A stretch of 64,000 nt of DNA from Bacteroidota bacterium. GTDB taxonomy: Bacteria > Bacteroidota > Bacteroidia > Palsa-965. Below, in pieces: positions 17,362-25,365 of this stretch (positions are counted from its first letter, which is position 1; every line of letters starts with the position of its first letter). The notes under the pieces are model-generated. The model ran no database searches and had not been told where the DNA came from. It worked only from the letters and a program-made list of their open reading frames with translations. The stretch spans positions 11,616-75,615 of the forward strand of contig VBWE01000012.1 of NCBI GenBank assembly GCA_006218065.1, given 5' to 3'. The translations under genes were made by a program, and so were the position numbers.

Positions 17362-18633
17362 ATGAATAGTCAACTTGCTTCCCAGGGGCAGATCAGTAGA
17401 ATATTGATTGCTGATTGTTTAGGGCAGGAAAACCCTGATACGGTTTATGATGAACTTTTAAATACGTACCGGGATTTTTTAGCAGAGTTCGGAAATTTTC
17501 ACCCGGTAGACATATTTGTTCTTTTTGATCTGCAGGGAAGCAAGACTATTTCTCTGGAGAAGGTAAAATGTCTTGATAAACTGGGAAACGGTTCATCTCT
17601 CTTCGCAATATGCGTAAATTATGATGATCCCGGATGTACACTGAACACGTTATGGATACAAGACGTTTTACTTACAATACGGGATAATACTTGTCTTTTT
17701 GACCCAAGTCAGTCCATTCCAGATGGTCAAGTCGGAACATTTGGACTGGGAGAAAAACAGGCCCAATCAATTATGAGTTCAATACCTGGATTTACTATAA
17801 CTACAGGTAAATTGCCCTGTGCTGGTGGCAACCTCTTACTCGGGCGAGTTAATGAAATAAATTATGGCTTTACGGGTGCCAATGATCCCACTACACTCAA
17901 AAATATATGCAGCCAATTTGACATTGCCCCGGAATACTTGTTTTCACCAATGTCAGTAATTATTCGAAATGATCCGCACCTCTTTCATGTTGATCGTTTT
18001 ATTACTATCGTTGGTTCTACTTTAAAAGAAAAAAATAAACACCTTTTATTGTTTGCACAACCGGAACTAGCAGACCCTCAAAATGCAATACCCAATGAAA
18101 CAATTACAATTCTAAATGCTATCGAGCAAGAATTACTTGGCTTTATAAAAACTACGGGCTTACCGCTTATAGTTGAAAAAATCCCTCTTCTTTTCACAAA
18201 TTTTGCATCAAGAACAATATCGTTGTCATTTAACAACAGTGTTGTTGAAAACAACTTTCTACCCGAAGCACCATCTCCAGTAATTTATTTCCCAAAGTAT
18301 AACCGAACCGCTTATTCACATGTAAACAAAAAAAGCGACTCTGAATTAATTCAGTTCTACGGCGACGAAAAAATAATTAACGATGCATCCGGAGAGGATG
18401 AATTTAATGACCATCCTGTTTTCAAAAGGAACGAGTTTCTCAATAAAATAAGGCTAGAGCTTTGCATTGAGGCAGATGCTGCTATAGCAAATGCTGTCAA
18501 AAAAATTATGGCGACTCTTTCAAAGTATAAAATTCCTAAGGATCATATACGTTTTATTGATTACAATTTCCGAAAGCCGTCCAGTCGCGGAGGTGCTTTA
18601 CATTGTCTGACCAAAGTAATTAAACGCAATTAA
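17362..18633 (+). CDS. Peptidylarginine-deiminase-like enzyme 2 (GME superfamily)
   Basis: The chosen ATG at 17362 gives 423 residues. The longer frame needs a TTG inside the upstream gene, and the ATG start lines up with enzyme 1 (Q-G-Q-I-S-R against Q-G-R-I-S-K). Catalytic motifs are all present: W-I-Q-D (Asp101), G-G-N (155-157), F-H-V-D (His209, Asp211) and G-G-A-L-H-C (Cys415, eight residues from the end). The spacing matches enzyme 1 and the PAD catalytic domain, but the N-terminal Ig-like domains of animal PADs are missing. Arginine deimination is therefore the expected chemistry; the substrate is unknown. It is preceded by its small partner and followed after 88 bp by a membrane protein on the same strand. 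Confidence 0.75.
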   Translation: MNSQLASQGQISRILIADCLGQENPDTVYDELLNTYRDFLAEFGNFHPVDIFVLFDLQGSKTISLEKVKCLDKLGNGSSLFAICVNYDDPGCTLNTLWIQDVLLTIRDNTCLFDPSQSIPDGQVGTFGLGEKQAQSIMSSIPGFTITTGKLPCAGGNLLLGRVNEINYGFTGANDPTTLKNICSQFDIAPEYLFSPMSVIIRNDPHLFHVDRFITIVGSTLKEKNKHLLLFAQPELADPQNAIPNETITILNAIEQELLGFIKTTGLPLIVEKIPLLFTNFASRTISLSFNNSVVENNFLPEAPSPVIYFPKYNRTAYSHVNKKSDSELIQFYGDEKIINDASGEDEFNDHPVFKRNEFLNKIRLELCIEADAAIANAVKKIMATLSKYKIPKDHIRFIDYNFRKPSSRGGALHCLTKVIKRN

Positions 18634-18721
18634 CGAAACACCTTTTATTCGTTGAAGTTTAACAACGTAAGGTTTCACCATTTACAATGGTCCGGCGGAG
18701 CTTTGCTAAAAACCAACAACC

Positions 18722-19318
18722 ATGATCAGCTACTGGATTTTTTTCTGCCTCTTTATTGCACTGCTGCTTTTTCTCGAAAAAAGCGGAGGAATATTCCGTG
18801 ATTCGAGCAACTTACTTCCGACCGGTGGAAAGAAGCCGTTCAGTTTATCCAGGATATTGCTCGCCTGGTGGGTGCTGATCATTCTGCCTGGGTTTACAGC
18901 CATTTTGATCGGTACAGGTTTTATTCCTGTGCTCAGCAGTCAAATGCTCGTATTGCTCGGTGTAAGCGGCGGCACTACCCTCATATCCCGGGTGGTTGAT
19001 GCAGTCGACCTCCAAACCGCACAGGCCGCAGGTGCCAATCCACGAAGCATCGACAATCCTTCGGCCGGTTTCTGGAAAGATATTCTTTCCGATAACGGCG
19101 GCATAAATATTCACCGAGTTCTCTCGGTGCTGACTAACCTCATCGTCGGGAGCTGGATGATTGTGACTTTCTGTATTAACCTGCAGCATATACCCGAAAC
19201 GCCTATGCAGGCCGATGCGAATAACCTTCTTCCGCAAATAGAAACCGCAACGCTGGTCCTGTTGGGAATAAGTGCAGGGATTTACACGACTGTCAAGGCG
19301 ACGGAAAACCGGGCCTGA
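18722..19318 (+). CDS. Small multi-span membrane protein
   Basis: The 198-residue protein has hydrophobic segments near residues 2-20, 43-70, 75-90, 134-155 and 176-192. The last one reads L-V-L-L-G-I-S-A-G-I-Y, and a similar L-V-L-L-G-V-S-G-G-T-T segment lies near residue 78, so the protein may contain two related halves. No catalytic motif is visible. It is on the same strand as PAD-like enzyme 2 and may be co-transcribed with it and with the following two genes. Function is unknown. Confidence 0.7.
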   Translation: MISYWIFFCLFIALLLFLEKSGGIFRDSSNLLPTGGKKPFSLSRILLAWWVLIILPGFTAILIGTGFIPVLSSQMLVLLGVSGGTTLISRVVDAVDLQTAQAAGANPRSIDNPSAGFWKDILSDNGGINIHRVLSVLTNLIVGSWMIVTFCINLQHIPETPMQADANNLLPQIETATLVLLGISAGIYTTVKATENRA

Positions 19319-19460
19319 CCAGATAATATCTCAAAGCGGAGAAGCCGAAAACAGAAGAGATAGTTATTCTAATCGGCCTAGTACACATGCAAGGAAATAA
19401 GGACACATAGTAATACATGCATTGATCATAACAATTATATCTCACCTAAAAACAAATCAC

Positions 19461-19811
19461 ATGCCTATCGAACGAGTAAACAAAACAGAACAATATGAAC
19501 TCGGCACCGGATCGCTTCAACTCCGCGCCTGGGTCGGGTACAACCAATTTGGAACCATCAGCGCGTGGCTGAACCAGCAGCCACTTGGCACTGCAAACAG
19601 TCTTGACAAAACAATTGGACCGGTTAAACAACTTTCCGGGAAGCGGCTTGTGGTAATCAGTACTGTTCAAGACATTATGGCCAGTACCAACACGACCAGT
19701 ATAACCATTGAATTGAGCGACGGTACAAACTCCAAAACCTACACCTATACACAAGCCGTTTCTGTCAATGGTGGCGCCGTTATCTACAGTATTATCATAA
19801 ACCTTATCTGA
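19461..19811 (+). CDS. Small beta-rich protein of unknown function
   Basis: The ATG at 19461 gives 116 residues. A start 13 codons upstream would add a segment with no sign of conservation. The sequence is rich in Thr, Ser, Asn and alternating hydrophobics, without a signal peptide. Its segment L-S-G-K-R-L-V-V-I-S-T-V-Q-D is loosely reminiscent of small beta proteins that accompany surface or tail-like structures, but I cannot assign a family. Its stop codon is one base before the start of the outer-membrane protein gene, so the two are tightly coupled. Confidence 0.6.
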   Translation: MPIERVNKTEQYELGTGSLQLRAWVGYNQFGTISAWLNQQPLGTANSLDKTIGPVKQLSGKRLVVISTVQDIMASTNTTSITIELSDGTNSKTYTYTQAVSVNGGAVIYSIIINLI

Positions 19812-19812
19812 C

Positions 19813-21054
19813 ATGAAAAATTTCTTCTTCTGTATCCTGTGTACGTGTATTGTTCGAAACAGCCATGCACAAATAAACATAACCGGCACATCGAGCCAGG
19901 CTTTACCGGCTTTTTTCATCATCGATAAAGAACCTAAATCGGTAGCGACACCGAGCAATCCTCGGAAACTCGCTGCCAGTATTTTGAATGCATTTGATCA
20001 AGAAGGAGGATTTAACCCTGATGTTGGTATTGAATTTGCTCCTTATTGGCTGAGAGATAGCAGCAGGATTTCATTACCCACTCCCAACCCAGGACAACAG
20101 TATATACCAGCAGCCTTCCAGAGTCTTGCATTTTCCATTGCCTCTGCGGAAGAAAAGAAAATCAACTCGGATATTTCCGGGCGAGTAATTGGTTTGGGAT
20201 TTCGGATACATCCAGCATTACGGATCAATGTTTCAACCGCTCAAAATGTACGTAATATGACTAGAAATGGTACCTTAATAAATATCATCCAATTTGTCTC
20301 TTTACAAGCGGCATTCAACAATATGTTAAACCAAAATGCAATTGTTACTCAGATCAGGGATCAAATAAATATTCAGTACGCAACTGACCTTGATGCCCGG
20401 GTTTTGTATAACACTTATCTTGATCGTATGGTTCAAAAAACACCAATGACTGCAAACGAAAACGCTACAGCGTACATTCAACGTTTACAGGATGCAATGG
20501 TAATGAACGTAAACATTTCTCAAGAAAAATTATATGACAATAATAGCAATAGACGTAAATTCAACTGGGAAGTAGCGGGCGCAACCGGTATGCGCTTTCC
20601 CACGAATGAAATCGGCTTTAGTTACCTGTCCCGAGTTGGCATTTGGACAAGTGTCTCTTATAGCATAGGAGGAAACAACAATCGTCGGGTTTGCTCTTTC
20701 AACGGAATGGCCCGCATCCTCTCCTCCTTTACAGATTCAATTACGACAAACTATGATGCCGGCATAAGCTTTACCGGCAAATGGTGGCCCAGCCTGCCAT
20801 TTTCGCTCGAATTTGTCGGGCGGCGTTATGTCTATGAATATGATGATATCAACCAGGCCGGCGATACCATTAACCGTATTGACCGCAAGAATACTTACCG
20901 TCTTGCACTTACTGCCGACTTTGCTATTGACGAAGACCTTTCATTGAATTTCACATTCGGAAGAGACTATGACAAGCCTTTCCAAACTTCTGGCAATCTT
21001 CTCGGTATCATCGGATTGAACTATACGTTTGGAACGAGGAATAAGTTGAGATAG
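19813..21054 (+). CDS. Putative outer-membrane beta-barrel protein
   Basis: The 413-residue protein starts with a signal peptide (Phe/Cys-rich core, cleavage after S-H-A at about residue 19). The first half is soluble-looking. The second half (from about residue 245) has alternating strands with Gly/aromatic residues. The end, G-I-I-G-L-N-Y-T-F-G followed by T-R-N-K-L-R, resembles barrel C-terminal strands. The protein follows the small beta-rich protein gene by one base, so they are probably translated together. A hairpin terminator sits 20 bp after its stop. It may be the surface component of the accessory locus, but the ligand or cargo is unknown. Confidence 0.65.
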   Translation: MKNFFFCILCTCIVRNSHAQINITGTSSQALPAFFIIDKEPKSVATPSNPRKLAASILNAFDQEGGFNPDVGIEFAPYWLRDSSRISLPTPNPGQQYIPAAFQSLAFSIASAEEKKINSDISGRVIGLGFRIHPALRINVSTAQNVRNMTRNGTLINIIQFVSLQAAFNNMLNQNAIVTQIRDQINIQYATDLDARVLYNTYLDRMVQKTPMTANENATAYIQRLQDAMVMNVNISQEKLYDNNSNRRKFNWEVAGATGMRFPTNEIGFSYLSRVGIWTSVSYSIGGNNNRRVCSFNGMARILSSFTDSITTNYDAGISFTGKWWPSLPFSLEFVGRRYVYEYDDINQAGDTINRIDRKNTYRLALTADFAIDEDLSLNFTFGRDYDKPFQTSGNLLGIIGLNYTFGTRNKLR

Positions 21055-21074
21055 TTTTTTCGGAGGTTCAACAC

Positions 21075-21112
21075 AAACACCGCAACTCAGTATCCCCTTG
21101 GTTGCGGTGTTT
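21075..21112 (+). terminator. Hairpin terminator after outer-membrane protein gene
   Basis: Perfect 12-bp arms, AAACACCGCAAC and GTTGCGGTGTTT, enclose a 14-base loop. It ends the run of co-directional genes from 16919 to 21054 and precedes helical-repeat gene 2. Confidence 0.7.
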
Positions 21113-21149
21113 ATCCATAAACTGCATTGACATTTCAAGACCCGTTGCC

Positions 21150-22676
21150 ATGTCCAAAACCGATACGCTCTTCGAATTAGTAAGCTCTTTGTCCACTGCC
21201 GAAAAACGCTACATAGGTGTATTTTCGAAAAAGCACCAGGTAAATGATTACCTCAATCTGTTTGGAAAGGTGTCAACTCAAGCGAAAAAAATCAAGAAGA
21301 ATACCGGAGAAAATTCCAAAAATCTAAAGCGGTTAAAGATAAACTCCTCCGAGAAAAACTACATCTACTCCTTCATCCTGAAAGCCCTCCGTTCTTTCCA
21401 CGAATCACGAAACGTGGATATCGCCATCCGCGAAATGCTGATCAACGCCGGGCTGCTGCTGGAGAAACGCTTGTTTAAGCAAAGTCTGAAAATGTTGCAG
21501 CGGGCAAAGAAACAGGTCATGGGTTTTGACCGTCACCTGCTACTGGCTGAGATAATCCAGATGGAAATCCAGGTGATCGTGGAAATCTCCGGCAAAGATG
21601 CGCTCCTGCATTTCGATTCACTGACCGAAGCATTCGGTTCTGTAATCGGTTTATACCCGAATGAGCTGGCCGCAGCTTCGCTCCAGCAACGTATCCGGCT
21701 CCTGCAGCGCAGGCACGAAAGGCTGCCGCAATCCAAACAATGGAAATACAGTGAACAATTGGATTCGTTGCTGGCGCTTGCCAAAAGCACGCGCAATTTT
21801 TCTTTGCTGCATAACAGCCTTTTTGCCCGGGCCATGTTCAACCATTCGCTTGGCCGTTTTGCAGGTTCCGCCGCAGTGTATGAAGAACTGATTGCTTTGT
21901 GGGAAACACGTCCCGACCGTATCCGGGGTGAAAACATGCTGTTCAAAAAAATCATTTTCAATTACCTGATTGCCTGTCACCGCCTCGAACGTTTCGATGT
22001 TTACCCGCCTATGATCGGCCGCATCCGGGCTATTCCCTGCACCAACACGGAAGAAGAAGCCGAACAATTCCAGAACCTGCAGATGATGGAACTGCTTTTA
22101 CTTATGAACACCGACGGCTATGATCAACTTCCGCGCATAGAAGCGGAAATAAGTGCAGGGTTGAGGCAATACAGGAACAAGATCAACAAAGCGCATGAAC
22201 TGGCATTTTATCACAATATCGCGATGGCGCATTTTCTCTGCGAAGACTGGAAATCGTCGATGGGGTGGATTGAAAAAATCATGCTGGAAAAAAAATCACA
22301 GCAGCGTATCGACCTGCAGTGCTTCGCCCGCTTGCTGCGTCTTGTACTCTGGTACGAAACCGGGAAATATGATCTCCTGGAATATGAAACCATCAATGCG
22401 CAACGCTACCTGCGCAAAAATGGCGGCTGGACTGTGTTCGAATCCACTGTAACCAAACTCGTAGCCAGGTTACCGGCAATTCCGGCTGAGGAAAAGCCGG
22501 TACTGTTCCGCAAAGCTTTCCACCAGCTTCAGAAAATAAAAGAAAACACGGAAACGGCAGGTGTGCCGGGACTTGATGAACTGATCTGCTGGATGCAAAG
22601 TCATCTGGAGGGAATCACCATACGGGAAGTAATGAAGATTGAGAACAACAAATCAGTTCCCGGTTCTAAAAAATAA
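21150..22676 (+). CDS. Helical-repeat protein 2, paralogue of 15287-16783
   Basis: The ATG at 21150 gives 508 residues and lines up with the start of the paralogue (L-S-T-A-E-K-R-Y at residues 14-21). A longer frame runs back into the terminator hairpin and is rejected. The protein is helical throughout, with the shared blocks I-P-C-T-N-T-E-E-E-A-E-Q-F-Q-N, K-I-N-K-A-H-E-L, and A-R-L-L-R-L-V-L followed by D-L-L-E-Y-E. No enzymatic motif or membrane span is present. It has its own leader after a terminator and its own terminator behind it, so it is a separate transcription unit. Having two copies around the PAD-like modules suggests a linked role, but the family is also common elsewhere in the phylum. 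Confidence 0.75.
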   Translation: MSKTDTLFELVSSLSTAEKRYIGVFSKKHQVNDYLNLFGKVSTQAKKIKKNTGENSKNLKRLKINSSEKNYIYSFILKALRSFHESRNVDIAIREMLINAGLLLEKRLFKQSLKMLQRAKKQVMGFDRHLLLAEIIQMEIQVIVEISGKDALLHFDSLTEAFGSVIGLYPNELAAASLQQRIRLLQRRHERLPQSKQWKYSEQLDSLLALAKSTRNFSLLHNSLFARAMFNHSLGRFAGSAAVYEELIALWETRPDRIRGENMLFKKIIFNYLIACHRLERFDVYPPMIGRIRAIPCTNTEEEAEQFQNLQMMELLLLMNTDGYDQLPRIEAEISAGLRQYRNKINKAHELAFYHNIAMAHFLCEDWKSSMGWIEKIMLEKKSQQRIDLQCFARLLRLVLWYETGKYDLLEYETINAQRYLRKNGGWTVFESTVTKLVARLPAIPAEEKPVLFRKAFHQLQKIKENTETAGVPGLDELICWMQSHLEGITIREVMKIENNKSVPGSKK

Positions 22677-22705
22677 CGGCTCCCTTTTTAGAGGAAGCCG
22701 TTATT
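22672..22705. terminator. Hairpin terminator between convergent genes
   Basis: Arms AATAACGGCT and AGCCGTTATT lie between the stop of helical-repeat gene 2 and the end of the gene on the opposite strand. An A-run precedes the left arm and a T-rich stretch follows the right arm, so it can work both ways. Confidence 0.65.
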
Positions 22706-22728
22706 CATTTCACTCCAAAGCGCATCCA

Positions 22729-23259
22729 TCACGAAGCCCGCAACACATTAATCGACAGCACGCTTGAGAATGCCCCCACCTCATCGTCGCCGATCAGGTA
22801 GCGCACTTTGTAATCCCAGCTTGCCGTGAACGTATTGGGCGGCAGCGGCTGCGTGTCGATGTACGCGGTTTTCACCGTGCGCACCAGCAGCACAAAACCG
22901 TTTCCGTCGCGGCGGTCCACATACAGGTGCACGCCGTCCGATTCGCCTTTTTTCCACTCCAGCAGCGGGAAACCCGCTTCGAGGCGCAAGGTAAGCGCAG
23001 GCTGCATCGCATTCGGATCGAAATTCTGCACGGGCGGAATCACACCGAGATCCTGCCCCATCGCCGCGGTATAGGCCACCGACTGCTTGATGCGGATGAC
23101 GAGCAGCACCAGTCGGTTGAAAATACCGCTGCTTACCGCAGACGGCGGCGTTCCGATGGAAGGCATCGCGGGCAGCGCCGTAATGGGCACCTGCTGCGAA
23201 GAACTGCGCAACTGCCGCTTTACGTTGGAAATCGCCTGTGCGACGGGGTCATTCCACAC
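22729..23259 (-). CDS. Hypothetical protein with C-terminal beta domain, possibly 5'-truncated
   Basis: The 176-residue frame starts with GTG at 23259, only a few codons after an in-frame TAG, and no ATG or ribosome-binding site is near. Residues 85-176 look like a fibronectin-type or Ig-like fold (W-K-K-G-E-S-D-G-V-H-L-Y-V-D-R-R-D-G, then Y-K-V-R-Y-L-I-G-D-D). The N-terminal part is low in features. The gene ends next to the repeat-rich tRNA-Glu region, so its 5' part may have been lost in the rearrangements seen there. Function is unknown. Confidence 0.55.
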   Translation of the reverse strand: MWNDPVAQAISNVKRQLRSSSQQVPITALPAMPSIGTPPSAVSSGIFNRLVLLVIRIKQSVAYTAAMGQDLGVIPPVQNFDPNAMQPALTLRLEAGFPLLEWKKGESDGVHLYVDRRDGNGFVLLVRTVKTAYIDTQPLPPNTFTASWDYKVRYLIGDDEVGAFSSVLSINVLRAS

Positions 23260-23362
23260 GAAGTAAAACTAAAATAGCCTTGATTAACATTGCTTATAAC
23301 TCTAGCAGAATTGAGAGTTAAAAAAGCCTAACCTGTCCGCCGTAATGCAATGAAGGAGGATG

Positions 23363-23610
23363 TTTTTTTAGCTTCAGGCCAGCCCGCAGCGCAAGACGAT
23401 TTCCCTACGCAGTAAATACAAAACGCCATCCGCTTAAAAGCGAATGGCGTTGATCTCGTAGCCCGTAGGAGGACGAAGCGTTAAGAAAAAGCCCAGTGGG
23501 CTTTTTTAGCTTCGGTCCAGCCTGCAGCGCAAGGCGATTCCCCTACGCAGTAAATACAAAACGCCATCCGCTGAAAAGCGAATGGCGTTGATTTAGTAGC
23601 CCGTAGGGGA
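23363..23610. repeat. 138-bp direct repeat including the tRNA-Glu 3' end and its terminator
   Basis: Two copies, at 23363-23472 and 23501-23610, are offset by exactly 138 bp and differ at a few positions. Each holds the terminator hairpin (arms starting AACGCCAT and ending ATGGCGTT) and the last 13-15 bases of the tRNA-Glu gene. Only the right copy is attached to a whole tRNA. Between them lies a small AGCCCA/TGGGCT hairpin with flanking A and T runs (about 23485-23508). Confidence 0.8.
23560..23589 (-). terminator. Terminator of tRNA-Glu
   Basis: On the minus strand the hairpin (arms AACGCCATTCGC and GCGGATGGCGTT) is followed by TTTGT and lies just after the tRNA 3' end. A second copy at 23422-23451 belongs to the 138-bp repeat. 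Confidence 0.75.
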
Positions 23611-23668
23611 ATCGAACCCCTGTTACCAGAATGAAAATCTGATGTCCTAACCCCTAGACGAACGGGCC
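23597..23668 (-). tRNA. tRNA-Glu (anticodon UUC)
   Basis: The minus-strand sequence starts GGCCCGT and ends ACGGGCT plus discriminator A, giving a 7-bp acceptor stem with one G-U pair. The anticodon stem encloses the loop TTTTCAT, with anticodon TTC at positions 34-36. The T-arm contains GGTTCGATTCC. No CCA is encoded. Its 3' end faces the accessory region at 13-23 kb. Confidence 0.95.
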
Positions 23669-23823
23669 ATAATATATAAGAACGCTATTCAATCACTTCG
23701 AACCTGTCCGCCGAAGCCGCCTCGGGCGGAGCAGGTGGACGGGCCATAATATATAAGAACGTTATTCAATCACTTCGAACCTGTCCGCCGAAGCCGCCTG
23801 AAGCGGAGTAAGTGGACGGGCCA
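23664..23823. repeat. 77-bp tandem repeat on the 5' side of tRNA-Glu
   Basis: The segment starting GGGCCATAATATATAAG recurs at 23664, 23741 and 23818, a period of 77 bp; the last copy is short. Each unit contains the first bases of the tRNA gene and an imperfect hairpin with CCTGTCCGCC and GGCGGA arms. A related AACCTGTCCGCCG word also occurs at about 23325. Confidence 0.8.
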
Positions 23824-24062
23824 TAAAATCGAAGAACAAAGTCCCGAAATTCCGGCCTGAACCGTTGTTTCGGGCTGCAAAAATAGAAAGGAATTTGATT
23901 CCTGCAAAATCTGGCTGAAAATATCCGGTTGTTTCAAAATCCGCCCAATCCGTTCGACGGCATAAAGTGACGCGATGCCGCAAAAAATATATTGCCCGCA
24001 ACGCAGCAATATCAGGCGAATCGCACCGTTAGTTTTGGGTATGTATACCATCAGGACACATT

Positions 24063-24146
24063 AACGCTCAATGTCAAACGCACAATTATCAAGGATCATC
24101 GGACAGATTCATTGGTAATTGAGCGTTGAGCGTTTGGCATTGTGCC
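24063..24146. repeat. 84-bp heptad palindrome, copy 1
   Basis: Twelve consecutive 7-bp words, the left ones mostly starting AA (AACGCTC, AATGTCA) and the right ones TT (TTGAGCG, TTTGGCA), form a palindrome around a centre with ATCGGAC. Copies of the same element lie at 25282, 39986 and 45264. This copy lies 86 bp before the thioredoxin-like gene. Confidence 0.8.
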
Positions 24147-24232
24147 TTCTGTTCAAGGTAAATAAACACTATATTTTTATCACAAGGCCCATCCCGCGGC
24201 GCCCGGCAGGCGCTCACCAAACATCCACGCTT

Positions 24233-25174
24233 ATGAAAACGCATGCTCCCTGCGTGAAAACGCTCCCATTACCCGGTTATTCCCGGGTTATTCCCGCTTT
24301 GTTCCTGCTGGCCGGTTTGCTTTCCGTGTTTGCCCTACGCGGACAAACAACTGCCCCGGCGCAGGCCGATAAAGGAATCGTTTTTTTTGAAGGCGACTGG
24401 AATGCCGTGAAAGCCGAAGCCGCCCGGACCGGCAAGCCCATTTTCGTGGACGCTTATGCCACCTGGTGCGGCCCCTGCAAAATGCTCGCGAAGAATGTGT
24501 TCACTGTTCCCGAAGTGGGCAGCCTTTTCAACGGCAGTTTTATCAACTGGCATATCGACATGGAAACGCCTGAGGGCGAAGCTTTCGGAGCCGCGTTCCC
24601 GGTGGAGGCCTACCCTACCCTGTTCTTCTTCGACAAAGAGGGAAACCAACTGAAGAAAAAAACCGGGTACCGCGATGCGAAAGAATTAATGACTCTCGCC
24701 GGTTTCGTGCTGCATCCGGAAAGCGATACCCTGCTTCGCTCCTGGAACAACCGGTTTAATAAAGGTGAACGGAGCCGCTCCTTCCTGTACGCGTATATGT
24801 ACACGCTGGCTAAAAACGACGAGCCTTATAATGACGTGCTTGCCCTGATCGGCAACAGCCTGACGGAAAAAGAACTGGAAAACGATACGGCTTTCCTCGT
24901 TTTTTGTATGCACGATATCGCATTCGATTCCGAGTTGGGAAAATATTTTTGCGATCATTACGCACAGTTCGAAAAGCGGGACGCCGAGATGAGCCAGGAA
25001 AAAGCCAAAAAATTCCTGAACACGGGCTTCAACGAAATCCTGGAAAAGAAAGACAAAAAACGCCTGGACGAACTGAAAAAATTCGCCGGGGCGATCTGGA
25101 AAGACCAGGAACTGGCCGATCTGCTGAAAGCGATGGATGAAGAATATGAAAAGTCGGTGAAGAACGGCTCGTAA
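24233..25174 (+). CDS. Thioredoxin-family protein, exported
   Basis: The ATG at 24233 gives 313 residues. A longer frame begins inside the upstream palindrome and is rejected. Residues 20-37 form a signal sequence core (A-L-F-L-L-A-G-L-L-S-V-F-A-L). A thioredoxin fold follows, with W-C-G-P-C-K at residues 78-83 and the cis-proline region V-E-A-Y-P-T-L at about 126. Residues 180-313 are a helical, Lys/Glu-rich tail of a type common in Bacteroidota thioredoxin-like proteins. It should act in the periplasm as a thiol oxidoreductase; the partner is unknown. A heptad palindrome lies on each side of the gene. Confidence 0.85.
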   Translation: MKTHAPCVKTLPLPGYSRVIPALFLLAGLLSVFALRGQTTAPAQADKGIVFFEGDWNAVKAEAARTGKPIFVDAYATWCGPCKMLAKNVFTVPEVGSLFNGSFINWHIDMETPEGEAFGAAFPVEAYPTLFFFDKEGNQLKKKTGYRDAKELMTLAGFVLHPESDTLLRSWNNRFNKGERSRSFLYAYMYTLAKNDEPYNDVLALIGNSLTEKELENDTAFLVFCMHDIAFDSELGKYFCDHYAQFEKRDAEMSQEKAKKFLNTGFNEILEKKDKKRLDELKKFAGAIWKDQELADLLKAMDEEYEKSVKNGS

Positions 25175-25281
25175 CCCGCTGCATCACTCGAAATGATCCG
25201 TATCCGCCCGGTGCGCTTTATAAAACAGGTTCCACCGGTGCTTCTAAAAATTTTTAAGGTAAGCATCCCTTCTGAACAAGG

Positions 25282-25365
25282 AACGCCCAATATCAAACGC
25301 TCAATGAACAATGAATTTGTCCGATGTTCATTGGTAATTGGGCGTTTGGCGTTGAGCGTTTTTAT
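25282..25365. repeat. 84-bp heptad palindrome, copy 2
   Basis: Twelve 7-bp words again (AACGCCC and AATATCA on the left, TTGGGCG and TTGAGCG on the right), with the CCGAT centre. It sits between the convergent ends of the thioredoxin-like gene and the 565-residue gene. It overlaps the stop codon of the latter and runs into T-rich sequence, so it could serve as a terminator. Confidence 0.8.

Noticed and set aside
23753-24060. Possible small gene between the tRNA repeats and the thioredoxin-like gene
   Set aside because: Frames on the minus strand have no start context, run into the 77-bp repeat, and show no family features.
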